A stretch of DNA of 64,000 nucleotides, from the NCBI RefSeq assembly GCF_900182645.1, contig NZ_FXTA01000001.1, positions 1,178,001 through 1,242,000 of the forward strand. The letters run 5' to 3'. The stretch comes from Flavobacterium resistens. GTDB taxonomy: Bacteria; Bacteroidota; Bacteroidia; Flavobacteriales; Flavobacteriaceae. This document shows positions 41,029-51,595 of this stretch, piece by piece. The first letter of the stretch is position 1, and each line of letters starts with the position of its first letter. Both the position numbers and the translations under genes were made by a program. The notes under the pieces were generated by a model. It did no database searches. It saw only the letters and a list, made by a program, of their open reading frames with translations, and was not told the origin of the DNA.

Positions 41029-41700
41029 ATGATAAATAACGAAGATTTTTTAGACGAAATTGGTGACAGTCACTTCAGCAGTAATGCAAAAAACCCTTTA
41101 AGAGCTGACGCTTTTGATATAACTGATGAAGAAAAAATAGAAAAAATAAAAAAAGATGTTGAAAACATTCTACAGACACTTGGAATGGATTTGACAGACG
41201 ACAGCATCAAAGGAACTCCAAACCGAGTTGCTAAAATGTTTGTAAAAGAAATTTTTGGTGGTTTAAATCCTTCAAAACAACCAAAAGCTTCTACTTTTGA
41301 CAATAATTACAAATACGGTGAAATGTTAGTAGAGAAAAACATTACCGTTTATTCTACTTGTGAGCACCATTTATTACCAATTATTGGACGCGCTCACGTT
41401 GCTTATATTTCAAGCGGAAGAGTTATTGGACTTTCTAAAATGAACCGTATTGTTGAATATTATGCAAAAAGACCTCAGGTTCAGGAACGTTTAACAATGC
41501 AAATTGTTCAGGAATTACAAAAAGCACTTGGAACAGAAGATGTTGCCTGCGTTATTGATGCAAAACACCTTTGCGTAAATTCAAGAGGAATTAAAGACAT
41601 TGAAAGCAGCACAGTAACATCTGAATTCGGTGGAAAATTCAAAGACGCTCAAACGAAAAGAGAATTTTTGGACTATATCAAATTAGATACTCAGTTCTAA
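41029..41700 (+). CDS. folE: GTP cyclohydrolase I
   Basis: A 223-residue enzyme converting GTP to 7,8-dihydroneopterin triphosphate, the first step of folate (and tetrahydrobiopterin-type) synthesis. The zinc ligands are Cys111 and His114 in STCEHHLLP and Cys182 in AKHLCVNSRG. Other conserved parts are TPNRVAKMF, the GRAHVAYISSG strand and KMNRIVEYYAKRPQVQERL. It is followed by a structured repeat and then cysS on the same strand. Confidence 0.97.
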   Translation: MINNEDFLDEIGDSHFSSNAKNPLRADAFDITDEEKIEKIKKDVENILQTLGMDLTDDSIKGTPNRVAKMFVKEIFGGLNPSKQPKASTFDNNYKYGEMLVEKNITVYSTCEHHLLPIIGRAHVAYISSGRVIGLSKMNRIVEYYAKRPQVQERLTMQIVQELQKALGTEDVACVIDAKHLCVNSRGIKDIESSTVTSEFGGKFKDAQTKREFLDYIKLDTQF

Positions 41701-41730
41701 TTTTCTTCGAAATTTCTATTATATTTATGG

Positions 41731-41812
41731 TCTAGCCCTGATAGTAGCGGCATCCTTTTATGGTCTCGTCATTACGAGATAAAAGATACAGCGGATAGCA
41801 GGATTAGCTCCT
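41731..41812 (+). repeat. structured intergenic repeat (TCTAGCCC type), copy 1
   Basis: Reads TCTAGCCCTGATAGTAGCGG, then ATCCTTTTATGG, a hairpin TCTCGT (41764-41769) / ACGAGA (41774-41779) with a CATT loop, then AAAAGATACAGCGGATAGCAG. It matches, in inverse orientation, the copy at 44750-44834. It lies between folE and cysS. Confidence 0.65.
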
Positions 41813-41834
41813 AAAAAAACAGCAAAAAATCAAT

Positions 41835-43313
41835 ATGCCATTATATACAACACAACCGCTAAAAATATACAATTCACTTTCGGGTGAAAAAGAAGATTTC
41901 AAACCAATCCATGAAGGAAATGTTGGAATGTATGTTTGTGGACCTACCGTATATAGTAATGTTCACTTAGGAAACGTAAGGACTTTTATGTCATTTGACG
42001 TAATTTTCAGGTATTTTTTACATCTGGATTACAAAGTACGTTACGTGCGTAATATTACAGACGTTGGACATATTGTAGATGACGTTGATGAAGGTGAAGA
42101 TAAAATTGCTAAAAAAGCACGTTTGGAACAATTAGAACCAATGGAGGTTGTACAACGCTATACAGTCGATTTTCATGATATTCTAAAAGCTTTCAACTTT
42201 TTACCGCCAAGTATTGAACCAACAGCAACTGGCCATATTATTGAGCAAATCGAAATCATCAAAAAAATTATCGATAAAGGAATTGGCTATGTTGCCAATG
42301 GATCAGTTTATTTTGATGTTGTAAAATATAACGAAACCAATAATTATGGAATTTTAAGTGGCCGTAATATTGAAGATATGCTTGCGAATACCCGTGATCT
42401 TGACGGGCAATCAGACAAAAGAAACCCGCAGGATTTTGCACTTTGGAAAAAAGCAGAACCAGAACATATCATGAGATGGCCTTCACCTTGGAGCGACGGT
42501 TTTCCGGGCTGGCATCTTGAATGTACTGCAATGAGCACAAAATACTTAGGAAATCATTTTGATATTCATGGAGGCGGAATGGATTTAAAGTTCCCTCACC
42601 ATGAATGCGAAATTGCACAAAATGAAGCCTGCACAGGACAATCTCCGGTAAATTACTGGATGCACGCCAATATGCTTACCTTGAACGGAAAGAAAATGGC
42701 AAAATCTACTGGAAATAATATTTTGCCAGGAGAAATTTTAAGCGGAGATAATACGATTTTGAGCAAAGCATTTTCTGCTTCAGTAACTCGTTTTTTCATG
42801 TTGCAGGCGCATTACAGAAGCATTTTGGATTTTTCTGATGATGCTATTACCGCAGCTGAAAAAGGATACAAAAGATTAATGGAAGCACTTGATGCATTGC
42901 CTACTATTTCAGCAAGCAATACGAGTTCAATTGATTTTGGAGCATGGAAACAGCTATGCTACGACGCAATGAACGATGACTTCAACACGCCAATTTTAAT
43001 CGCACAATTGTTTGAAGGTGTTCGTTACATTAATTTATTAAAAGACGGAAAAGAAACCATTTCTGCTGAAGATCTAAAAACATTCTCAACAGCAATCAAT
43101 GCTTTTGTTTTTGACGTTTTAGGTTTAAGCGACGAAAAAGGTTCTGACAGCAATAACGATAAATTAGAAGGCGTTGTAAATATGCTTATCGGAATGAGAA
43201 ATCAAGCCAGAGCAGATAAAAATTTCGCGCTTTCTGACCAAATTCGTGATCAGCTTATCGCTTTAGGAATCCAGCTGAAAGACGGAAAAGAAGGAACCAG
43301 CTTTTCGATCTAA
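41835..43313 (+). CDS. cysS: cysteinyl-tRNA synthetase
   Basis: A 492-residue class I synthetase charging tRNA-Cys. The zinc/HIGH region is [19 protein letters not shown], other zinc ligands are in WHLECTAMS and HHECEIAQ, and the KMSKS motif is KMAKSTGNN near residue 287. The C-terminal DALR anticodon domain contains the [20 protein letters not shown] helix. It is followed 20 bp later by yidD, so cysS-yidD-lgt probably form a transcription unit. Confidence 0.97.
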   Translation: MPLYTTQPLKIYNSLSGEKEDFKPIHEGNVGMYVCGPTVYSNVHLGNVRTFMSFDVIFRYFLHLDYKVRYVRNITDVGHIVDDVDEGEDKIAKKARLEQLEPMEVVQRYTVDFHDILKAFNFLPPSIEPTATGHIIEQIEIIKKIIDKGIGYVANGSVYFDVVKYNETNNYGILSGRNIEDMLANTRDLDGQSDKRNPQDFALWKKAEPEHIMRWPSPWSDGFPGWHLECTAMSTKYLGNHFDIHGGGMDLKFPHHECEIAQNEACTGQSPVNYWMHANMLTLNGKKMAKSTGNNILPGEILSGDNTILSKAFSASVTRFFMLQAHYRSILDFSDDAITAAEKGYKRLMEALDALPTISASNTSSIDFGAWKQLCYDAMNDDFNTPILIAQLFEGVRYINLLKDGKETISAEDLKTFSTAINAFVFDVLGLSDEKGSDSNNDKLEGVVNMLIGMRNQARADKNFALSDQIRDQLIALGIQLKDGKEGTSFSI

Positions 43314-43333
43314 AAAAGTCATTTCATAAACCC

Positions 43334-43573
43334 ATGAAAGCAATCACTCCATTTGTTTTATTAGTGCGCTTTTATCAAACTGCCATTTCGCCCTTTACGC
43401 CGGCGTCATGCCGTTTTGAACCAACATGTTCAAGTTACATGATCGAAGCACTTCAAAAACATGGATTATTTTATGGTGGTTATCTAGGAATGAAACGTAT
43501 TTTAAGCTGTCATCCTTGGGGAAGAACCGGCTACGACCCAGTTCCGAAAAAGAAATGTTCACATAAACATTAA
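43334..43573 (+). CDS. yidD: membrane protein insertion efficiency factor YidD
   Basis: A 79-residue protein with the complete YidD signature: [20 protein letters not shown], then [12 protein letters not shown] and the C-terminal [17 protein letters not shown]. It associates with the inner membrane and assists YidC-dependent insertion. It lies between cysS and lgt with short gaps. Confidence 0.95.
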   Translation: MKAITPFVLLVRFYQTAISPFTPASCRFEPTCSSYMIEALQKHGLFYGGYLGMKRILSCHPWGRTGYDPVPKKKCSHKH

Positions 43574-43641
43574 CTTTTTATAAAGAGGAACTCTGCTTTA
43601 AATATTTATTTTTACAATTAATAAAAAAAACAAAATACTAC

Positions 43642-44574
43642 ATGACACACGCCTTAAACATGGTTTGGAATCCTTCAGAAGGAATCGATTTAGGATTTTT
43701 TATGATTCGTTATTACAGTTTAATGTTCGTAATTGCTTTTGGTTTAGGATGGTACCTGATGAAAAAGATTTTCGAACGCGAAAATGAATCACTTGACAAA
43801 CTAGATTCTTTATTTGTTTGGACTGTTCTTGCCACTTTAGCGGGCGCGCGTTTAGGCCATGTTTTCTTTTATGACTGGGAATATTTTAGAAACCATTTGC
43901 TTGAAATCTTTTTGCCATTCCGTTTTGAACCAAAATTTGAGTTCACAGGATTTCAAGGACTAGCAAGTCATGGAGCTGCGATTTCAATCATCGTTGCCAT
44001 GTATTTTTACAGCAAAATGATTCTAAAACGCCCATTATTATGGATTTTAGATCGTGTTGTTATTCCAGTTGCTAGCGGTGCTATTTTTGTTCGTTTAGGA
44101 AACTTTTTCAATTCTGAAATTATCGGACACGAAACAACATCTGCTTTCGGTATTCGTTTTTTACATGATAAATATAGCAAAGCAGAAGCTGTTAACGCAA
44201 CTCAAATTGCTAATCCTAAAGAAGCTTATAATGCAATTGCACATGATCCAAAATTTGCTGATTTACTAGCTCAGGTTCCTGCAAAACATCCAACACAATT
44301 ATATGAAGCTTTCTGTTACATTTTTGTATTTGCAGCTTTATATTTCTTATACTGGAAAACAAATGCAAGACTTAAATCAGGATACTTATTCGGATTGTTT
44401 TTAGTCCTTTTATTTGTTGTCCGTTTTATCGTTGAGTTTGTAAAAGAAAGTCAAGGCGGTTTTGAGAGCGAATTAGGCTATTTCTCAACAGGACAATGGC
44501 TAAGCATACCTTTTATCATAATCGGTCTTTTCTTTGTCATTAGAGCACAAAGAAATCCATTAGCAACCTCTTAA
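43642..44574 (+). CDS. lgt: prolipoprotein diacylglyceryl transferase
   Basis: A 310-residue inner-membrane enzyme that moves diacylglycerol from phosphatidylglycerol to the lipobox cysteine. Conserved parts are the early LGFFMIRYYSLMFVIAF span, ARLGHVFFYDW, GLASHGAAISI and the signature RLGNFFNSEIIG. It has an extra loop of about 30 residues (KAEAVNATQIANPKEAYNAI) before HPTQLYEAF, as in other Bacteroidetes. It serves the many lipoproteins in this window. A terminator follows at 44595-44631. Confidence 0.95.
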   Translation: MTHALNMVWNPSEGIDLGFFMIRYYSLMFVIAFGLGWYLMKKIFERENESLDKLDSLFVWTVLATLAGARLGHVFFYDWEYFRNHLLEIFLPFRFEPKFEFTGFQGLASHGAAISIIVAMYFYSKMILKRPLLWILDRVVIPVASGAIFVRLGNFFNSEIIGHETTSAFGIRFLHDKYSKAEAVNATQIANPKEAYNAIAHDPKFADLLAQVPAKHPTQLYEAFCYIFVFAALYFLYWKTNARLKSGYLFGLFLVLLFVVRFIVEFVKESQGGFESELGYFSTGQWLSIPFIIIGLFFVIRAQRNPLATS

Positions 44575-44594
44575 TAAAGATCTTAAAAAAATAT

Positions 44595-44631
44595 AAAATC
44601 CCAATAAATCATATTATTGGGATTTTTTTTT
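44595..44631 (+). terminator. rho-independent terminator after lgt
   Basis: AAAATCCCAATAA pairs with TTATTGGGATTTT, followed by a T-tract. Confidence 0.85.
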
Positions 44632-44749
44632 GCGCCAGAAACAAAAATTTCAAATTACAATCAGAATACCAATCGTTTAAATCTATTCTCGATTTTCTTC
44701 ACTCTTATAATATTTAGAAGCAGAAATATATCATTTTAAAAGATCAGTT

Positions 44750-44834
44750 GTCCCGTCCCGATAGCTATCGGGACTATATCTTTTCCCTGCTGAAGAAGCA
44801 GGAAAAAGGATAACGCTTCCATCGGGGCTAGATT
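44750..44834 (-). repeat. structured intergenic repeat (TCTAGCCC type), copy 2
   Basis: On the minus strand it reads TCTAGCCCCGATGGAAGCG, ATCCTTTTT, a hairpin CCTGCT/AGCAGG (arms at plus-strand 44786-44791 and 44797-44802), then AAAAGATATAG. The plus-strand palindrome TCCCGATAGCTATCGGGA is at 44756-44773. The flanks match copy 1 but the hairpin arms differ in sequence while remaining paired. Confidence 0.65.
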
Positions 44835-44992
44835 AGAAGCTTATGTTTTCAAAAGATTTTAACCGAATTGCATTTAAGCATTAATCAGATACCATAATTC
44901 TAATTCAAATTTGTCATTAAAACTTGGGCTTAAACAAAAGTTCGCAGTTCAACTTTGTTTCATTCAAAACTAAAAAACAACTATTATTAGAA

Positions 44993-45025
44993 CAAAAAAA
45001 AGATCCAGTTTTCCTGGATCTTTTT
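44993..45025 (-). terminator. rho-independent terminator after secDF
   Basis: GATCCAG and CTGGATC arms (45002-45020) flanked by A-rich and T-rich runs, 23 bp beyond the secDF stop; it can work in both directions. Confidence 0.8.
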
Positions 45026-45047
45026 CTATTTAAAACAAGGTTTCTAA

Positions 45048-48020
45048 TTAAGCCTTATTGTGTTTGTCTTCAATTGTGTGCTTATCATCACTAGAAATTG
45101 TATCAACCAATACTGGTGTAGCAATAAATAATGAAGAGTAAGTTCCTACAACAATACCAATCAACATTGCGAAGATAAATCCTCTAATTGACTCTCCTCC
45201 GAAGATAAACATTGTTAATAATACAATGATCATCATTAATGAAGTATTCAACGTTCTAGACAATGTAGTATTGATAGATGCATTTACGATATCTTCAAAA
45301 CTTCCTTTACGGTTTCCGATGATAAACTCTCTAATTCTGTCAAATACAATTACAGTATCATTCATAGAGTAACCAATTACAGTAAGAATCGCAGCAATAA
45401 AGTGCTGATCCATTTCCATGTGGAAAGGCATGAATTTATAACATAAAGAGTAGATTCCTAATACAAAGATTACATCATGCGCAACAGCTGCAATCGCACC
45501 TAATGAATATTGCCATTTACGGAAAGAAACCATTAAGTATAAGAAAATAACTGCCATTGCACCAAGAACTGCCCAGTAAGAGTTAGTTTTGATATCCTCA
45601 GAAATAGAAGCTCCAACTTTAGAAGCCTGCAATACTCCTACTCTTTTTCCATCAAAAGAGTTGATGAATTTATCGTAAGTTGTATTTGGGTAATATTTCT
45701 GTAAAGCCTGATATAATTTTTGGTTTACTTCTTCATCGACAGCAACACCATCTTCTTTAATTTTATATTTAGTAGTGATTTTCAATTGATCATCATCACC
45801 TAAAACTTTAGCTTCAACTGGCGTTCCGAAAGCTGCAGATAACTCATCCGAAACTACAGTTGCATCAATTGGTTTCTCGAATTTCACTTGGAAAGTTCTT
45901 CCTCCAACAAAATCAACACCTTCATCTAATCCATTAACGAAAAAGATAGAAACTAAACTCACTACAACTACAATTGAAGAGAAGATATAAGTGAATTTTT
46001 TGATTTTAATAAAGTCAAAATGGAAATTAGTAAACCAGTTTTTAGTAATGTTTGTAGAGAAAGTTAAATCACCTTTTCCAGCAATATTTCTGTCAATGAA
46101 AATTCTAGCAATAAAGATAGATGTAAACAATGAAGTTACGATACCAATTAATAATGTCAATGCGAAACCTTTGATTGGTCCAGTTCCAAAAATAAACAAG
46201 ATTGCTCCAGTTAAAACGTGTGTTACGTTTGCATCAATAATAGAACGCATTGCTCCGTGCCATCCGTAAGAAGTTACAACAGCCTCAGATAATGATTTAC
46301 CTTCACGCAATTCCTCTTTTGCTCTTTCAAATATAATAATGTTCGCATCTACAGCCGTACCCAATGTTAATACGATACCTGCAATACCTGGCAATGTTAA
46401 TACAAAACCAAAACTTGCCATAATTCCGAACAAGAACAGTAAGTTTAATAATAAAGCAAGGTTAGCGTACCATCCAGCTTTACCATAATAGAATACCATC
46501 CATAAACAAACTAATAAAAATCCAACAACAGATGAAATCGTTCCAGCATCAATTGCAGCCTGACCTAAAGATGGTCCTACAACAGTTGATTGAATAATAT
46601 CTGCAGAAGCTGGTAATTTACCTGCATTTAATACGTTAGCTAAATCTTTAGTTTCAGCAACATCAAAAGAACCTGTAATTTCAGATCTTCCACCAGCGAT
46701 TGGTCCACTTGTAACTCCAGGAGCAGAATAAACGATATCATCTAAAACAATAGCGATATAACCTTTTTGAGAGAAAGCTCTTCCTGTCAATTCTTCCCAA
46801 ACTTTAGCACCTTGGCTGTTCATTTGCATAGAAACAGCTGGTTTTCCTAATTGATCAAAAGTATCTTTAGCATCAGTTACAACACCACCGCTCATTGCAG
46901 GAACATTATCTCTGTTACCTTTTAAAGCATATAATTCAACTGCTTCAACTTCTTTTCCTTTAGCATCTTTTAAAGTAGTTGGTTTACTCCAAACAAATTT
47001 TGCATTGTGTTGGTCAGCACCCAATAAAATTCTGATATCAGCTCTTTTGAAGTAAGCATTAACTGTAGCTGTATCTTTTGGAGCAAAATATCCTAAAACT
47101 GGACCACCACCTTGACCGATCATTTTGTCAAATAATGGATTGTTTCCTTTTTTAGTATCAACAGAATCTTTAGCATCAGTTAATAAAGCATTCAATGAAT
47201 CTTTAGCAACAGTTTTCGTTTCTGTTTTTTTGATTTCAGTTTTTTTCAAAGCCTCGTTAGAAGCTACTAAGAAGTTACCGATTTCTTCAATTTTGAAAGT
47301 TTCCCAAAACTCTAACTGAGCTTTTCCACCTAATAATTTTTTGATTCTATCAACATCCTTAGCACCTGGAAGCTCAACTAAGATTCTTCCTGTTTCTCCT
47401 AATTTTTGGATATTTGGTTGTGTAACACCAAATTTGTCGATACGCTCTCTTAATACTTTATAAGCACTTTCTACAGACTCATCAACTTTTCTTTTAATAA
47501 CTTTTTGAGCTTGCGCATCAGTCATTTGAAAATCAATTCCGCCTTCTCCTTGTAAACTTCTGTTTGCAAAAATATCTGGCGAAGCCAATTTCACTGTTCC
47601 GTTTGAATTTGCTTCAAAAGCTTCAAAAAATTTACTTAAATAAGTTTTATTTCCTTCTAAATTTGCAGTTGCATCAGCTAATGATTTATTAAAAACTGGA
47701 TTTTTAGAGTTGTTTGACAAACCTTTTAAAACGTCTTTAATAGAAATCTGAAGAATCACGTTGATTCCTCCTTCTAAGTCAAGACCTTTATTTAACTGCT
47801 TGTTTTTTACTTCATTGTAAGTAAAATCTGTAAAACCAAGATCAAACACCTTCTCTTTACCAATAGAATCTAAATATTTTAGCTCTTTATCAGGATTATC
47901 TCCTGCAAAAGCTTTAGCCTCACCTTTGACATTATTTGCCACAAAAGTGAATGAAAGTTGGTAAATACTTACCAATGCAAATAGAATTGCGAAAAATTTA
48001 ATAAGTCCTTTATTCTGCAT
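45048..48020 (-). CDS. secDF: protein translocase subunit SecDF (fused)
   Basis: A 990-residue fusion of SecD and SecF that uses the proton gradient to help Sec export. The SecD part has an N-terminal anchor, GLDLEGGINVILQI, a large periplasmic domain and the span VDANIIIFERAKEELREGKS. The SecF part, from about residue 660, has DFVGGRTFQVKF and MNDTVIVFDRIREF. About 12 membrane spans in total. The fusion is standard for Bacteroidetes. It is monocistronic with its own promoter (48149-48179) and a leader of about 120 nt. Confidence 0.97.
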   Translation of the reverse strand: MQNKGLIKFFAILFALVSIYQLSFTFVANNVKGEAKAFAGDNPDKELKYLDSIGKEKVFDLGFTDFTYNEVKNKQLNKGLDLEGGINVILQISIKDVLKGLSNNSKNPVFNKSLADATANLEGNKTYLSKFFEAFEANSNGTVKLASPDIFANRSLQGEGGIDFQMTDAQAQKVIKRKVDESVESAYKVLRERIDKFGVTQPNIQKLGETGRILVELPGAKDVDRIKKLLGGKAQLEFWETFKIEEIGNFLVASNEALKKTEIKKTETKTVAKDSLNALLTDAKDSVDTKKGNNPLFDKMIGQGGGPVLGYFAPKDTATVNAYFKRADIRILLGADQHNAKFVWSKPTTLKDAKGKEVEAVELYALKGNRDNVPAMSGGVVTDAKDTFDQLGKPAVSMQMNSQGAKVWEELTGRAFSQKGYIAIVLDDIVYSAPGVTSGPIAGGRSEITGSFDVAETKDLANVLNAGKLPASADIIQSTVVGPSLGQAAIDAGTISSVVGFLLVCLWMVFYYGKAGWYANLALLLNLLFLFGIMASFGFVLTLPGIAGIVLTLGTAVDANIIIFERAKEELREGKSLSEAVVTSYGWHGAMRSIIDANVTHVLTGAILFIFGTGPIKGFALTLLIGIVTSLFTSIFIARIFIDRNIAGKGDLTFSTNITKNWFTNFHFDFIKIKKFTYIFSSIVVVVSLVSIFFVNGLDEGVDFVGGRTFQVKFEKPIDATVVSDELSAAFGTPVEAKVLGDDDQLKITTKYKIKEDGVAVDEEVNQKLYQALQKYYPNTTYDKFINSFDGKRVGVLQASKVGASISEDIKTNSYWAVLGAMAVIFLYLMVSFRKWQYSLGAIAAVAHDVIFVLGIYSLCYKFMPFHMEMDQHFIAAILTVIGYSMNDTVIVFDRIREFIIGNRKGSFEDIVNASINTTLSRTLNTSLMMIIVLLTMFIFGGESIRGFIFAMLIGIVVGTYSSLFIATPVLVDTISSDDKHTIEDKHNKA

Positions 48021-48148
48021 TATTACTAAAAATTAATTATGTTTTATTGTTTGTTTTTGGTTCTAAATTCCCTAAAAATAAGCCCTGACATGAGATTTTA
48101 AAACTAAAAAATCGAGATCACGAATTACAACATTTTTTTTAAACCGAG

Positions 48149-48179
48149 CAAATATATAATTCTCGAAATGATTAAGCAA
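48149..48179 (-). promoter_or_regulatory. promoter of secDF
   Basis: On the minus strand TTG (48179-48177), 20 nt, TATATTTG (48156-48149). This is a good consensus match about 130 nt before the ATG. Confidence 0.7.
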
Positions 48180-48199
48180 TTTATTTATTAATTAATCTC

Positions 48200-48236
48200 A
48201 AAAAAAAGACTGCAAAAGTGCAGCCTTTTCTTTTTT
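48200..48236 (-). terminator. rho-independent terminator after mdh
   Basis: On the minus strand AAAAGGCTGCA pairs with TGCAGTCTTTT, followed by T residues, just past the mdh stop at 48249. Confidence 0.8.
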
Positions 48237-48248
48237 TTAATGTTTTTA

Positions 48249-49184
48249 TTATACTAAAATCGACTTTAAAGCGTCATTCATGTTACGAACTGCATCTGCA
48301 CTTTTCGCAAATAATGCCTTCTCCTGATCATTTAAATTAATATCTACAATTTCTTCAATCCCGTTTTTACCAATTATACACGGCACTCCAATACAGATGT
48401 CATTCTGTCCATACTCGCCTTCTACAAAAACAGAACAAGCAATCATTTTTTTCTGATCGTTTAAAATACTATCTACTAAATAGGCAACAGAAGCTCCAGG
48501 AGCATACCAGGCAGAAGTTCCTAACAAACCTGTTAACGTTGCACCACCTACCATTGTATCAGCTGCAACTTTTTGAAGTACCTCCTCTGAAAGAAATTGA
48601 GAAACCGGTATCCCATTATAAGATGCCAAACGCGTTAACGGGATCATAGTAGTATCACCATGTCCTCCAATTACCATTGCTGAAATATCATTCGCAGGTT
48701 TATCCAAAGCTAAAGAAAGATAAGTTCTAAAACGAGAACTATCTAAAGCTCCACCCATACCAATTATTCTGTTTTTTGGCAATCCTGTAGCTTTTAAAGC
48801 CAAATACGTCATTGTATCCATTGGATTAGAAACAACAACAATTATAGTGTTAGGGGAATATTTCAATACATTTTCGGCAACTGTTTTTACAATCCCGGCA
48901 TTAATCCCTATTAATTCTTCTCTTGTCATTCCTGGTTTTCTTGGAATTCCTGATGTAATTACGACTACATCACTCCCAGCAGTTTTAGAATAATCGTTGG
49001 TAACACCAGAAACTTTGGTATTAAAACCTGTGTTTGTAGCACATTGCATAATATCCAACGCTTTACCTTCGGCAAAACCTTCTTTAATATCCAACAATAC
49101 TACTTCGCTCGCAATTCCTCTATAAGAAATAACATCTGCACATGTAGCTCCAACATTTCCTGCTCCTACAATGGTAACTTTCAT
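48249..49184 (-). CDS. mdh: malate dehydrogenase
   Basis: A 311-residue NAD-dependent malate dehydrogenase of the LDH-like type, converting malate to oxaloacetate in the TCA cycle. The nucleotide-binding start is VGAGNVGATCADV. Substrate arginines are Arg82 and Arg88 in SGIPRKPGMTREE and Arg151 in LDSSRFRTYL. The catalytic histidine is His175 in IGGHGDTTM. Arg82 in the active-site loop indicates malate rather than lactate specificity. A 16-bp perfect inverted repeat lies upstream (49233-49277). Confidence 0.95.
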   Translation of the reverse strand: MKVTIVGAGNVGATCADVISYRGIASEVVLLDIKEGFAEGKALDIMQCATNTGFNTKVSGVTNDYSKTAGSDVVVITSGIPRKPGMTREELIGINAGIVKTVAENVLKYSPNTIIVVVSNPMDTMTYLALKATGLPKNRIIGMGGALDSSRFRTYLSLALDKPANDISAMVIGGHGDTTMIPLTRLASYNGIPVSQFLSEEVLQKVAADTMVGGATLTGLLGTSAWYAPGASVAYLVDSILNDQKKMIACSVFVEGEYGQNDICIGVPCIIGKNGIEEIVDINLNDQEKALFAKSADAVRNMNDALKSILV

Positions 49185-49232
49185 ATTTTTTACTTTATCG
49201 GTTATTAATTATTTGTCTATTCCTTAAAAAGA

Positions 49233-49277
49233 CAATTCGTTTAATTGTCTAGTAAATTTAAACAATTAAACGAATTG
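49233..49277. repeat. 16-bp perfect inverted repeat upstream of mdh
   Basis: CAATTCGTTTAATTGT (49233-49248) and ACAATTAAACGAATTG (49262-49277) are exact inverted copies with a 13-nt spacer, between gyrB and mdh. It could be a gyrB terminator lacking a strong T-tract, or an mdh leader structure. Confidence 0.6.
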
Positions 49278-49296
49278 AAATTATTAATTTTTTATT

Positions 49297-51595
<2,299 letters not shown>

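Larger units (their letters stand above)
44575..45047. other. 473-bp convergent intergenic region
   Basis: No gene seen. It holds the lgt terminator (44595-44631), the inverted structured repeat with an 18-bp perfect palindrome (44750-44834) and the secDF terminator (44993-45025). The remaining sequence is AT-rich without recognised features. Confidence 0.5.
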
